Translations under genes and position numbers: made by a program
Assembly: GCA_963975425.1 (NCBI GenBank)
Contig: CAXBGS010000008.1
Coordinates: forward strand, 1 to 64,000
Direction of reading: 5' to 3'
Source: CAXBGS01 sp963975425
GTDB taxonomy: Bacteria > Planctomycetota > Planctomycetia > Pirellulales > Pirellulaceae
Length of the DNA stretch: 64,000 bases
The notes under the pieces: generated by a model
What the model was told of the DNA's origin: nothing
Seen by the model: only the letters and a program-made list of their open reading frames with translations
Databases searched by the model: none
Shown here: positions 1 through 8,918 of the stretch, piece by piece
Layout of the letters: each line of letters opens with the position of its first letter
Numbering within the stretch: position 1 is the first letter of the stretch

Positions 1-148
1 TTAGGCGGATGATGCGAGGCGCGCGACCGGCTAAAGCCGGGACACCAACGGCAGCCAGTTGCTGGTCGCCTTGGCTTCAGGCTTTCTGGTAGGATCTGAT
101 CCGCGGATTAGTGTTGGATCGATTCCCTTTGCCGGCTTGCAAAAACCT
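1..148. other. leader region with an intergenic stem-loop motif
   Basis: No gene is supported here. Positions about 28-42 carry a small inverted repeat (ccggctaaagccgg). The adjoining text about ccggctaaagccgggacacc resembles short stem-loop words I associate with Pirellulaceae intergenic regions. That family assignment comes from memory and is weak. Confidence 0.3.
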
Positions 149-934
149 ATGTCTCTGTTTGCCACTCTGCGCGGTCGAATTATCTCGACTTGTTGCGTCG
201 TCGTTTTCGTGATTGGATGCAATCGTTACCGAAACGACTTGGACTATTCTTACGACGTCAAACAAACTTGGACGTTAGATGGATCCACGGTCGGCGACTT
301 CGTTCAGTTCGAATCGGTTTTTTGGGAACCCGACGATACGGTTTCGTTGCGCGCGTTGATTGCGGACGAACAAATCGCATCGGGTCGCAGCGTGCTGGAA
401 ATCGGAACCGGCACAGGATTGCTTTCGGTATTGTGTCTGCACCACGGCGCCGACAGCGTAGTCGCGACGGACATCAATCCGGCCGCGGTTGCCAACGCCA
501 AGTACAACGCGGCAATGCTGGTTCCCGATTCCAAGTTGGATGTGCGGCAAGTCAGTAAAGAGTCACCCGGCGCGTACACCGTCATCGACGCCGATGAACG
601 ATTCGACCTGATCATTTCCAACCCGCCTTGGGAAGACGGTGACATCGACAAGCCGGCCGATCATGCTTTCTATGATCCGGGGTTTGCGCTGATGGATTCC
701 ATCCTTAGCGGATTACCGCAACATTTAAATCCAAGTGGACGTTGCTTGCTTGCCTACGGCCATGTGCCGGCGATCCAACGATTGGAAAGTGAAGCGATTC
801 GGTTGGGGTATGAATACAAACGTCTCGACGATCGAGAGCTCCGTTCGTTGCCTGTCGATTTCTTGCCGGGCATGCTGGTGGAGATTCGCGTGCCATTGAG
901 CCCCGAAAAACCCGACAAAGACCGCGATAAATAA
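149..934 (+). CDS. SAM-dependent methyltransferase with a lipoprotein-type signal
   Basis: Rossmann-fold methyltransferase. SAM motif I (VLEIGTGTG) is followed by an acidic strand end (ATDINP). The NPPW catalytic loop is typical of HemK/PrmC, RsmC and PrmA-like N-methyltransferases; the substrate is unknown. An in-frame start at 59 would add 30 residues without signal character. From 149 the N-terminus has basic residues, a hydrophobic stretch and a lipobox-like VIGC near residue 24, which predicts export and lipidation. That is odd for an enzyme that needs cytosolic SAM. The rest of the fold, including a C-terminal strand region near LPGMLVEIRV, appears complete. The gene stands alone before a 336-bp spacer. 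The fold is clear; the function and location are inference. Confidence 0.75.
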   Translation: MSLFATLRGRIISTCCVVVFVIGCNRYRNDLDYSYDVKQTWTLDGSTVGDFVQFESVFWEPDDTVSLRALIADEQIASGRSVLEIGTGTGLLSVLCLHHGADSVVATDINPAAVANAKYNAAMLVPDSKLDVRQVSKESPGAYTVIDADERFDLIISNPPWEDGDIDKPADHAFYDPGFALMDSILSGLPQHLNPSGRCLLAYGHVPAIQRLESEAIRLGYEYKRLDDRELRSLPVDFLPGMLVEIRVPLSPEKPDKDRDK

Positions 935-1270
935 ATCGCGAGCGAACGGCCAGTCGCGCAGTCGATTGGTTCGCCATGTGTCACGTTCAAACCGCACCAG
1001 TGTGACCCTACCTTCGGCCGTTTGGTGACAATCCAAACCCTTGTTGCGATCACGGCTCAATCACACGTGTCTCATTGCGAACACACTCGCCGCGCCGCTG
1101 TCAAGTGCTTTGCAGGAAGTCTAAGAAACAAGCGTTGATTTGGCTTGCGAACGCCCCTGCGACGTCACTAACATGGAGTTATCTCACGACGGTTACTTAT
1201 CCCCTTTTATTGCGATCGCGCGATGTGCCGATCACGTCGTTGAGAGTTCCTCACTGCAGGATAAGTTTCG
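935..1270. other. intergenic spacer, nothing recognised
   Basis: This 336-bp spacer separates two plus-strand genes. I see no conserved ORF, RNA gene or clear terminator. It presumably contains the promoter of the small zinc-ribbon gene at 1271. Confidence 0.4.
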
Positions 1271-1576
1271 ATGATCCACTACACTTGTGATCGTTGTAAA
1301 CGCGAGATCAACCCGACGCATCACACTCGATACGTTGTGCAAATCGAAATCCAATCGATCGATGAAGATGCGTTTTGTGATTTCGAAGATGATGTCGATC
1401 ACCTTACCGAGCTTCATCACATGCTTGAGGATGGCGGCGGCGAACCCGATCCGCATTGCGAGACGCCGCACAGTCATCGCGGACAATACGACTTGTGTCC
1501 GGACTGTCATCGTCAATTCTTGAAGAATCCGCTGGGCCGCGAAAACCTGGTCGCGATCGGATTCAGCAACAACTAG
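1271..1576 (+). CDS. small zinc-ribbon-like conserved hypothetical protein
   Basis: A 101-residue acidic, histidine-rich protein. It has one CxxC pair at the N-terminus (CDRC, residues 6-9) and another near the C-terminus (CPDC), with a Cys/His-rich middle (HCETPHSH). The spacing fits a single zinc ribbon made from both ends of the chain. There is no signal peptide or membrane segment, so a cytoplasmic protein is likely. I know of similar short planctomycete proteins without assigned function. Role unknown. Confidence 0.65.
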   Translation: MIHYTCDRCKREINPTHHTRYVVQIEIQSIDEDAFCDFEDDVDHLTELHHMLEDGGGEPDPHCETPHSHRGQYDLCPDCHRQFLKNPLGRENLVAIGFSNN

Positions 1577-1674
1577 CGTGCTGCGCATGGTTGACCGGCC
1601 GTTGCTTGTGTCCGGCCGATTGTTTCAATCGGAGACCAGCGCCGTGTTTGCATCAAAGATCGGCACGCCCGATC

Positions 1675-1694
1675 GATCAAGGGCGATCAAGGGC
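1675..1694. repeat. 10-bp tandem duplication (2 copies)
   Basis: The unit gatcaagggc occurs twice head to tail, about 100 bp after the stop of the zinc-ribbon gene. A partial third copy follows. Confidence 0.6.
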
Positions 1695-1761
1695 GATCGA
1701 TGCGGGACACCAACAAGACCGCGGAATGTTGTTGATCGTCCAAGTCAAAGCTTGCCGTGCC

Positions 1762-1818
1762 CCCGTGCTTGCGCAGTGAACCCGTACTTGCGCAGTGAGC
1801 CCGTGCTTGCGAGTGCGC
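1762..1818. repeat. 19-bp tandem repeat (3 imperfect copies)
   Basis: Three adjacent 19-bp units resemble cccgtgcttgcgcagtgaa. The second differs by two bases and the third diverges at its end. The array lies about 40 bp beyond the stop of the minus-strand gene at 1860. Confidence 0.7.
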
Positions 1819-1859
1819 TTAGTGCATTGCGCGTGCGCCTGTGGCTGACTGCCACACGA

Positions 1860-2966
1860 TCACTGTAGCCCGGCGAACGAGTCCCGCGCGTCGCAGTAGT
1901 CCAGCGCCGCAACTCGCACGTCGACCGGCAATCTGCGGATCTGTTTATCAAAGTACGGATCGGCTTTTCCGGTGATCAAACGATCGACCCAAGGTGCCGT
2001 CTGCAGTGGTGGCTGTCGGTCAAACTTCATCACGACGTGTCGCAACATCGATGGGAACGAATCCAATGTCGATGGTTGGTCTTGCGTCGCGGCGATCTGA
2101 CGAAGATTTTGTTCGGCTTCGGCAAGTGTTTGGGCGGCCATGGCCGCTTCGCGATCGCCTTGACGATAGGCGGCAACAACAAAGCTTGCCGCACCGATCG
2201 TTTTCACGCCGTCGTCCCAACTGGCGAACGAACGCCGGTGGGACTGCGCGATGACAGAGACATCGATCAAACCGCTGCGCCAATGGGCGGGCACACGAAA
2301 CGTTAGCGTGAATTTCTTTTCGCCTTCGAGTACTTGTGTCGCGGTCCAGCGCAATTTGAAATACACGCCTCGACCGCGATTGATCGTGCCCGACGCCGTC
2401 ACCGCTTGCAATGGCGCGATCTTGTTGTACTGGTACGAATCGGTTTGTTTCTTGCCTTGATCGCCTCCCAAATTGCCTTGGGCCAAATGACCATAGGCGC
2501 CGTCAATGGACAACCCGAACGATTCCGTTTGCTCGTCCAACTCTTTGACCTGGATGGGACCTTCTAATTCGCTGGCGACTTCGGTTCGCGGTTGATAGTC
2601 GGCGATCCGCACCGAGTCGTCACGAGGCTGACAGCGCACCAGCCATTGATCAATCTGCGGAGCTTGCGGCGTCGATATCATCGACGACAAATTCAACTCA
2701 CATGTCACCATGGTCTCGCCGGGCAGCAACTGCATCGCGGCAGGCCACTCCGTTGCATCGCCATCGCATGAGGAGTGTGGTTGTGCGACAGCCAACGGAG
2801 GCATGTCGAATTGGATGACCGGAACGTCGGCCGCGGATGCGAGGTGGGTCAACGATCCTTGGCCCGTCACAGAGCCGACCAAGATCCAACCGGCTGCGAC
2901 GATCAAAGCACGTGTCGATTTTGCGGGCAACAACAATATCGTGGAACGTAACAAAGCAGGTGTCAC
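1860..2966 (-). CDS. secreted hypothetical protein
   Basis: A 368-residue protein. The GTG start at 2966 is supported by an AAGGAG Shine-Dalgarno a few bases upstream. The N-terminus is a long signal sequence with a hydrophobic core (ALIVAAGWILVGSV) and an Ala-rich end (SAADVP). The mature part is a beta-rich, soluble region (about residues 60-270), then a helical segment rich in Ala, Glu and Gln (about 275-310), and a C-terminal part that could be a helical hairpin. I recognise no named domain. It has no close operon partner. Predicted extracytoplasmic; function unknown. Confidence 0.65.
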   Translation of the reverse strand: MTPALLRSTILLLPAKSTRALIVAAGWILVGSVTGQGSLTHLASAADVPVIQFDMPPLAVAQPHSSCDGDATEWPAAMQLLPGETMVTCELNLSSMISTPQAPQIDQWLVRCQPRDDSVRIADYQPRTEVASELEGPIQVKELDEQTESFGLSIDGAYGHLAQGNLGGDQGKKQTDSYQYNKIAPLQAVTASGTINRGRGVYFKLRWTATQVLEGEKKFTLTFRVPAHWRSGLIDVSVIAQSHRRSFASWDDGVKTIGAASFVVAAYRQGDREAAMAAQTLAEAEQNLRQIAATQDQPSTLDSFPSMLRHVVMKFDRQPPLQTAPWVDRLITGKADPYFDKQIRRLPVDVRVAALDYCDARDSFAGLQ

Positions 2967-3287
2967 GTTTGTCTCCTTGCAGAGGTCAACGGTTCACCGC
3001 TTCCGTCCCTGGAAGGGGTCACGGCCGGAGTGGTCGCGACAACACAAGACTATGGCGACTCGCCGCGGCGGCAAGTCGGCGGCAACAAGGCGGTTTGATC
3101 CGCGAGAAATCGGGTCACATCCGTGAAACAGCGCCGCACGTAGAATCCGGTGGACACACGTAGAATCCGGTGGACACGCAAGCCGAGCAATCGTGCGAGT
3201 CGCCCTCGCGGTGCGGTTTCATCGCTGCCGCGGTGCTGCATCGGCCCTGCCGCGTTGCGATTCCATCGCGGCCGCGTGAAACATTGC
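2967..3287. repeat. intergenic region with 20-bp tandem duplication
   Basis: The unit cacgtagaatccggtggaca occurs exactly twice at 3137-3176. The rest of this 321-bp spacer holds no supported gene. It lies downstream of miaE and upstream of the secreted protein gene, both on the minus strand, so it must contain the latter's promoter. Confidence 0.7.
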
Positions 3288-3869
3288 CTAGCTGTGCATG
3301 CGAGCCAAGTCGCTGCCGACCGCAATGATTTCACTTTCCTGATGCGACAGTTGGTCCAGTCGCTGGCGAACCGAATCACGATCGCCAAACTGTTCGGCCA
3401 GCTTGACATACGTGGTGTGGTGGCGGGCTTCGCTTTCAAACAATCCCGCATAGAAGGCCGACAACTCGGGGTCACGCGGCCGAATATGATCGGCCAGCAG
3501 CCGAAAGCGTTCACAGCTTCGTGCTTCGATCAGAGACGCGACCAACAATCGATCCACGCCGCGATCGGGTTCGGAGGGGCGAACGAGTGCGTTCAGTTCT
3601 CGGCCGTAGGGTCCGCTGGCCAAGCGGCGAAAAACGATGCCGCGGGCGTCCAGAATTTCCAGCACCATGTGGAAATGCTCGAGTTCTTCTTCGACGATGC
3701 GAGTCATCTCGCGACACAGCTCGCGATTCTCGGTGTAAGCGTTCATCAAATTCATTGCCGTCGATGCGGCTTTACGCTCGCAGTGGGCATGATCGATCAG
3801 AACTTCGTCCAATTGCTGATCCACTTGGTTCAGCCATCGGGATGTGGATTCGCTTTGCAGGTGTAACAT
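3288..3869 (-). CDS. miaE: tRNA 2-methylthio-N6-isopentenyladenosine hydroxylase
   Basis: MiaE is a ferritin-like di-iron monooxygenase that hydroxylates the isopentenyl group of ms2i6A37 in tRNA. The 193-residue length fits the family. Helical Glu/His ligand motifs are visible: Glu in CERKAAS (about residue 31), an E-x-x-H in EELEHFH (about 61-67), Glu in IEARSCE (about 115-120) and E-x-x-H in ESEARHH (about 147-150). The start at 3869 (MLHLQSES) was chosen because upstream in-frame sequence is low-quality and unlike the family. It lies 97 bp downstream of ftsY on the same strand and may be cotranscribed. MiaB and MiaA are not in this window. Confidence 0.88.
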   Translation of the reverse strand: MLHLQSESTSRWLNQVDQQLDEVLIDHAHCERKAASTAMNLMNAYTENRELCREMTRIVEEELEHFHMVLEILDARGIVFRRLASGPYGRELNALVRPSEPDRGVDRLLVASLIEARSCERFRLLADHIRPRDPELSAFYAGLFESEARHHTTYVKLAEQFGDRDSVRQRLDQLSHQESEIIAVGSDLARMHS

Positions 3870-3966
3870 GGCGATCGATAACGTGTCTGCGGTGGCGTAG
3901 CGAGCCGTTGCGATTGAGACGCAAAACAAAGGCTCCGATAGAAGACAGTGCGGATGGACAGTGTGA

Positions 3967-4980
3967 TCAGTCTTCGAACAGTGCCTTTGCAAAGAGTCCC
4001 GCGTCGAATTCAGCCAGATCTTCGATGCCTTCGCCCAGCCCGACATAGCGGACGGGCAAATTCATTTGTTGGCGGATCGGCAAGATCACGCCGCCCTTGG
4101 CCGATCCATCAAGCTTGGACAAGACGATGCCGGTACAACCCGCCGCCTCGCTGAACCCGGATGCCTGGCTGATCGCATTTTGTCCGGCGGTTGCGTCCAA
4201 GACCAACAGGACTTCGTGGGGCGCCGCTTCGACTTTCTTTCCGACGACGCGCCGAATCTTATCCAATTGCTGCATCAAGTTCTGTTGGGTCTGCAAGCGA
4301 CCGGCGGTGTCGATGATAGCAACGTCGGCGCCCGACTCGACTGCTTTTTCGACGGTTTGAAATGCGACACTGGCCGGGTCGGCTTCACTTTTGCCGGTAA
4401 CGATTTCGCAGCCAATCCGGCCCGCCCAAACGGTCAACTGTTCGACGGCAGCGGCGCGAAACGTATCCCCGGCGCCCAACACCACTTTCTTACCGGACTG
4501 GTGGAACAGGTTGGCCAGCTTGCCGATGGACGTCGTTTTTCCGCTGCCGTTGACGCCGACGACCAGGATGATGGTGGGGGCGGTTTCGGCAAAGGTGATT
4601 TTCGCGTCGCCATCTTGCTGCAACATCACCCGCGTTTGTTCGGTGATGGTATCGAGCACCTCTTGGAACTGAACCACGCGTCCTCGCAACCGCTTTGCCG
4701 CATCGTCACGAATCGTCTCGGCGGGACCGACGCCCATATCGGTGCGGACCAGTCTGGCGAACAGATCGTTCAAGAACTCTTCATCCACCAACCGGCCTTC
4801 GCTTTTGAAAAGGTCGCGAATATCGGTGTTGAGTGCACGGCGAGTCTTCTGGAGACCGGATTTGAATTTGCCAAACACGCCGCCGGAGCTTTCGCCTGAG
4901 TCTGTGCCGGATGCGTCGACATTTGCGGTTGAGTCGTCTTTTGCGTCGGATCCGGTCTGCTTAGAGCGCCAAAAGGCCAT
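3967..4980 (-). CDS. ftsY: signal recognition particle receptor FtsY
   Basis: FtsY docks SRP-ribosome complexes at the inner membrane through its SRP GTPase. This 337-residue protein has a short acidic N-terminal A-region (about residues 5-40), an N domain, and a G domain with all expected motifs: P-loop GVNGSGKTTSIGK, DTFRAAA, DTAGRL and the guanine-specificity region SKLDGSAKGG. The C-terminal GLGEGIEDL is also characteristic. The A-region is short compared with the E. coli protein, as in many bacteria. miaE follows on the same strand. The opposite side faces a divergent 507-bp spacer before the porin gene. Confidence 0.97.
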   Translation of the reverse strand: MAFWRSKQTGSDAKDDSTANVDASGTDSGESSGGVFGKFKSGLQKTRRALNTDIRDLFKSEGRLVDEEFLNDLFARLVRTDMGVGPAETIRDDAAKRLRGRVVQFQEVLDTITEQTRVMLQQDGDAKITFAETAPTIILVVGVNGSGKTTSIGKLANLFHQSGKKVVLGAGDTFRAAAVEQLTVWAGRIGCEIVTGKSEADPASVAFQTVEKAVESGADVAIIDTAGRLQTQQNLMQQLDKIRRVVGKKVEAAPHEVLLVLDATAGQNAISQASGFSEAAGCTGIVLSKLDGSAKGGVILPIRQQMNLPVRYVGLGEGIEDLAEFDAGLFAKALFED

Positions 4981-5487
4981 CGAAGGTCACTGAGGTTGAT
5001 GGTGATGAAACAGTTTAGGAGCACGATTTTGCCCGAATCGCCCTGAGGCGGGTACCCGGAGTCGATTTGAGCGTCGCAGGGGGTGAATCGGCGGTCACAT
5101 ATAACGTAACCGGCAAGGTTTGGCCGACTGTCAGCCTTTTCGAAATCGACAGAATGGTTGTGTCTGGATTGATCATAACGACACACACACGCGGAACCCT
5201 GTTGATCGAAATACGAGCCAGTTATGCGATAAATTCCTTGCTCAGCGTCAATCCGCTCCGATACCAAACTTGACGAACGAAAGCGCGGAGCTGGGAAGTC
5301 GTGCTACGAAGCAAAGTCAGCTGGTCACGGATCGACAGGCGGGTCTTCTGGCACAAGCGACTGCTTGCCTCTAGCGACCGGCCGCGGGAATGTTCCCGCG
5401 AGTCCCGACGGCATTGACGGTCGTTTGGAGAAACGTTTTCGTCTTATGTTAAATGACCCAATTATGGACAAACGGGAGTTGAGAGCC
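4981..5487. promoter_or_regulatory. divergent spacer between ftsY and the first porin, with hairpin
   Basis: This 507-bp spacer must hold promoters for ftsY (minus) and the porin (plus). An 18-bp palindromic hairpin, cgcgggaatgttcccgcg, lies at 5383-5400, about 90 bp before the porin start, and could act as an operator or a leader structure. I could not fit a convincing -35/-10 pair. A GGGAG Shine-Dalgarno at about 5474 supports the start at 5488. Confidence 0.4.
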
Positions 5488-6798
5488 ATGAAGCTTAGCA
5501 AATTGGCGCTGGTCGCCGCGATTGCCTGCGGAGTACACGCGGGAAATGTTTTCGCTGACCAAGCAAACGATATTCAATTAGTCTCTTGCACCGCAGCAGC
5601 CTGCGACTGTGGGCAACCAGTATGCGGATGCGAAGTCGCAACCGATTGCTGTGACAATGGCTGTGCTGACGGATGCGACAGCGGCTGTGCTGTTGGATGC
5701 GACAGCGGGTGCGATTCGGGTTGTGCGTTGGGCGGATGCCTGACGGGCGACTGCTGTATCGAAGACCCATGGACACTGTTTGGCGAGCACTGCGGCTGGT
5801 CCGCAGGTGGTTGGTTGCAAATGGGCTACCACAGCGCCGGCAACGGTATGTTCAACAACCGCCCCGATGAGTACAACCTGCACCAAGCTTGGTTGTACGC
5901 CGAAAAAGCAATCGACACCTCGTGTGGATTCGACATCGGTGGACGAATCGATTACATGTACGGTATCGACTCGAACGACACCCAGGCATTCGGAACTGAC
6001 CCACGCGGTTGGGACAACGACTGGGACAACGGTACGGGCGACGCCTACGGTCACGCTTTGCCGCAACTTTACGTCGAAGCTGGTTACGGTGACTTGTCGG
6101 TCAAAGCTGGACACTTCTACACCATCATCGGATGGGAAGTTGTGACGGCTCCCGACAACTTCTTCTACAGCCACGCTTACACGATGTACAACAGCGAGCC
6201 ATTCACCCACACCGGTGTTTTGGCGACGTACAACGTGAACGACAACGTCACGGCCTACGGTGGATACACCATGGGTTGGGACAGTGGTTTCGACGACAAC
6301 GGTGACAACTTCCTCGGTGGATTGTCAGTTTCGCTGTCAGACGCCCTGACGGTGACCTACGCCACGACGATTGGAAAGTTCGGTGCCCTGCCACTGGGAA
6401 CACCAGAGCAAGGTTACATGCACTCGATCGTCGCTGACTTGGCACTTTCGGACAACTTGCAATACATCTTCCAAAGCGACTTGCTTGACACGGATGATGG
6501 TGCAGGAACGACTGTTCGTGAAACATTCGGTATCAACCAGTACCTGATCTACAATGTCAACGATTGCTTGGCATACGGTGCTCGATTCGAGTGGTACAAC
6601 CAAGAAGGCGTCTACTCCGCTGTTGGAACCGACGACGACATCTACGCCCTGACCCTGGGCGTCAACTACAAGCCTCACGGCAACGTCATCGTTCGCCCAG
6701 AAATTCGCTGGGATTGGGATGACGCTCAAGTCGCTGACCTTGATGACGGCGACGATAACCAAACCACCTTTGGTATCGACACGATCTTCTTGTTCTAA
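5488..6798 (+). CDS. outer-membrane beta-barrel porin with cysteine-rich head (paralogue 1)
   Basis: A 436-residue exported protein. The signal peptide (about residues 1-23) ends at VFA-D. A cysteine-rich stretch follows (about residues 33-95) with 17 Cys, many as CDSGC-type spacings, then a barrel domain of alternating aromatic strands that ends in IDTIFLF, with the terminal Phe typical of outer-membrane proteins. The barrel matches what I know as the BBP2/OmpL-like planctomycete porin family. The start at 5488 has GGGAG upstream; an in-frame ATG at 5464 is less likely. Its codons favour GGT, GCT, TTC and AAC more than its neighbours do, suggesting high expression. A paralogue follows directly. 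Role: probably passive solute uptake; the Cys head could cross-link or anchor the barrel (inference). Confidence 0.85.
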   Translation: MKLSKLALVAAIACGVHAGNVFADQANDIQLVSCTAAACDCGQPVCGCEVATDCCDNGCADGCDSGCAVGCDSGCDSGCALGGCLTGDCCIEDPWTLFGEHCGWSAGGWLQMGYHSAGNGMFNNRPDEYNLHQAWLYAEKAIDTSCGFDIGGRIDYMYGIDSNDTQAFGTDPRGWDNDWDNGTGDAYGHALPQLYVEAGYGDLSVKAGHFYTIIGWEVVTAPDNFFYSHAYTMYNSEPFTHTGVLATYNVNDNVTAYGGYTMGWDSGFDDNGDNFLGGLSVSLSDALTVTYATTIGKFGALPLGTPEQGYMHSIVADLALSDNLQYIFQSDLLDTDDGAGTTVRETFGINQYLIYNVNDCLAYGARFEWYNQEGVYSAVGTDDDIYALTLGVNYKPHGNVIVRPEIRWDWDDAQVADLDDGDDNQTTFGIDTIFLF

Positions 6799-6860
6799 GA
6801 GATCAGAGCAGAATCGAATGCTAGCCCTCGCGGATCATCCGCGGGGCTGACACAAAACGA

Positions 6861-6893
6861 CCCGGCTTCCGCATTGCGGAGGCCGGGTTTTTT
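6861..6893 (+). terminator. rho-independent terminator after porin 1
   Basis: A 12-bp GC-rich stem (6861-6872 with 6876-6887, one G-U pair) has a 3-nt loop and is followed by six T residues. It lies 62 bp after the porin stop. Confidence 0.9.
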
Positions 6894-7264
6894 CGTTGGT
6901 TCTTCACTTTTGCGTTCTCGAAAACCCTCAACCGTCAAAGGTTAACAGCGAGAGGAAAGATTCCTACAAGTTGACATGCTTACCCCCCTGTCATGATTGG
7001 ATTGATCGTCATGAACGGTCGATACCGTCAATCGGATATCTAGGCCGTTGTTAGCGGTCGTCACTTCGAAACAAGTTTCACGCACGTTCCCGATGCATTT
7101 GGCGGAGGCACGTGGGAACGCGAAACCGATTCGCGGCGACGGCATCAGCAGCAGGTGGCTCTGTGGTGACTAGAAATCTTGATTTTGCTTAGCCAACGAC
7201 GTGTACCAGCAGGATGGTGCGTCGAAACGCATTCCATCTTGCAAGGACAGGGGAGTCCACGAGA
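6894..7264. promoter_or_regulatory. leader region of the second porin
   Basis: This non-coding spacer after the terminator should contain the promoter of the second porin, so the two paralogues are probably transcribed separately. TTGACA occurs at about 6972, but no good -10 box follows at 17 bp. An AGGGGAG Shine-Dalgarno lies just upstream of the start at 7265. Confidence 0.4.
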
Positions 7265-8692
7265 ATGAAAATGAGAGTATTCACTTGCCTCGCCACGTTG
7301 ATGTGCGTCGCAATCGCTAACGGAAACGAATATCAAAACGCGCCATACGGATACCAGACAGGGTATGCGGGCGACGCTGCCGTCAGCCAAGTCGGTTACT
7401 GCGACTGTGGCGAAGCGGTTTGCGGATGCGAACAGGCAATCGCACCTGAGTGCGGCTGCGAATCGGCGCCCGTGTGCGGATGCGAATCGCCCATGTCATG
7501 TGACGGCGGTTGCGAAGCGACATGCGGCATGGAACTGGCATGCGAACCGGGCTGCGATGACTACATCAGCTGTGACAGCGGTGCCTGCGACAGCGGCGGT
7601 GGCTGCGGCGGCGGTTGCCCCATTGGCGGTCTGCTGGGCAAATTCAAAGGCGGTTCGGATGAACCGTTCGAGCTGTTCGGCAGCTGTGGCAATCTGTCGA
7701 TGGGCGGTTGGATTCAAATGGGTTATCACGACGAGAACAACACATTGTTCAACAATCGTGCCGACGAATACAACTTGCACCAAGCTTGGTTGTTCGCCGA
7801 AAAAGCGATCGACACATCAAACGGTTTCGATATCGGTGGACGCATCGATTACATGTACGGGATCGACTCGAACGACACGCAAGCGTTCGGAACCGACCCA
7901 CGCGGCTGGGATAATGACTGGGACAACGGAGTGGGCGATGCCTATGGTCACGCGTTGCCGCAAGCCTATTTCGAAGCCGGCTACGGTGACCTGTCGGTCA
8001 AAATCGGTCACTTTTACACGATCATCGGCTGGGAAGTCGTGACCGCGCCGGACAACTTTTTCTACAGCCACGCGTACACGATGTACAACAGCGAACCGTT
8101 CACGCACACCGGTGCGTTGGGAACTTATACGCCCAGCGAAGATGTCACGGTCTGGGGTGGATACACCTTGGGCTGGGACAGCGGATTCGACGACAACGGT
8201 GACAATTTCTTGGGCGGTCTGTCGTACGCACTTTGTGACGATCTAACACTGACCTACGCCACAACGATCGGTCGCTTTGGTGCCTTGCCACTTGGCTCAC
8301 CCGAGAAAGGCTACATGCACTCGATCGTTGCCGATGTCACGTTGACCGACAAGCTTCAGTACATCTTCCAAAGCGATTTGTTGGACACCGAAGACAATAA
8401 CAACAACACCGCTCGCGAAACGTTCGGTATCAACCAATACTTGATCTACAGCGTCAACGACCGCGTGTCGCTGGGCGGACGATTCGAGTGGTATAACGAA
8501 GAAGGCGTCTACAGCGCCGTCGGACAAGACAGCGACATCTACGCGTTGACCATTGGTGCGAACTTCAAGCCTTGCGGCAACGTCATCGTGCGTCCTGAGT
8601 ACCGCTGGGACTGGGATGACGATCAAGTCGTCGGTCTGGCCGATGGTGACGAACAACAAACGTTCGGCATCGACACGATCTTCTTGTTCTAA
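7265..8692 (+). CDS. outer-membrane beta-barrel porin with cysteine-rich head (paralogue 2)
   Basis: A 475-residue paralogue of the preceding gene. It has a short signal peptide (MKMRVFTCLATLMCVAIANG), then about 110 residues with 18 Cys arranged as CGC, CDC and GGC motifs and a glycine-rich hinge (GGGCGGGC). The barrel is nearly identical to paralogue 1 over long stretches (for example FDIGGRIDYMYGIDSNDTQ) and ends in the same IDTIFLF. The Cys head is longer than in paralogue 1 and not alignable with it, although the barrels are. The start at 7265 has a good Shine-Dalgarno. Its codon use is less biased than paralogue 1, so it may be the less-expressed copy. Confidence 0.85.
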   Translation: MKMRVFTCLATLMCVAIANGNEYQNAPYGYQTGYAGDAAVSQVGYCDCGEAVCGCEQAIAPECGCESAPVCGCESPMSCDGGCEATCGMELACEPGCDDYISCDSGACDSGGGCGGGCPIGGLLGKFKGGSDEPFELFGSCGNLSMGGWIQMGYHDENNTLFNNRADEYNLHQAWLFAEKAIDTSNGFDIGGRIDYMYGIDSNDTQAFGTDPRGWDNDWDNGVGDAYGHALPQAYFEAGYGDLSVKIGHFYTIIGWEVVTAPDNFFYSHAYTMYNSEPFTHTGALGTYTPSEDVTVWGGYTLGWDSGFDDNGDNFLGGLSYALCDDLTLTYATTIGRFGALPLGSPEKGYMHSIVADVTLTDKLQYIFQSDLLDTEDNNNNTARETFGINQYLIYSVNDRVSLGGRFEWYNEEGVYSAVGQDSDIYALTIGANFKPCGNVIVRPEYRWDWDDDQVVGLADGDEQQTFGIDTIFLF

Positions 8693-8854
8693 GACACGCG
8701 GATCATCGATTTAGCCCATGTCCGCGAGAGCGTCGACCACGTTCTGGCGGACATGACGGCGAATAGAAATCGGAATCGTTTGCGACCGTTTTTCACTCTC
8801 GCTTGATCTCTTGATTGGTGCGAAACGAGCAAACATTCGGATCCATGACCACGA

Positions 8855-8890
8855 AACGCAGTTCCGGTTTACACCGGTGCTGCGTTTTTT
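8855..8890 (+). terminator. rho-independent terminator between convergent genes
   Basis: The stem pairs 8855-8868 with 8873-8886 (one wobble, one mismatch), with loop TTAC and then a run of six T residues (8885-8890). It ends the second porin transcript. On the opposite strand the U-tract is weak, so it mainly serves the plus strand. Confidence 0.85.
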
Positions 8891-8918
8891 ATTGGGTCGA
8901 CGACGTTTCGGCGGCCCG

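Noticed and set aside
4066..4899. 277-codon ORF on the plus strand opposite ftsY
   Set aside because: It is antisense to a well-conserved GTPase and has no recognisable domain. High GC content produces such frames.
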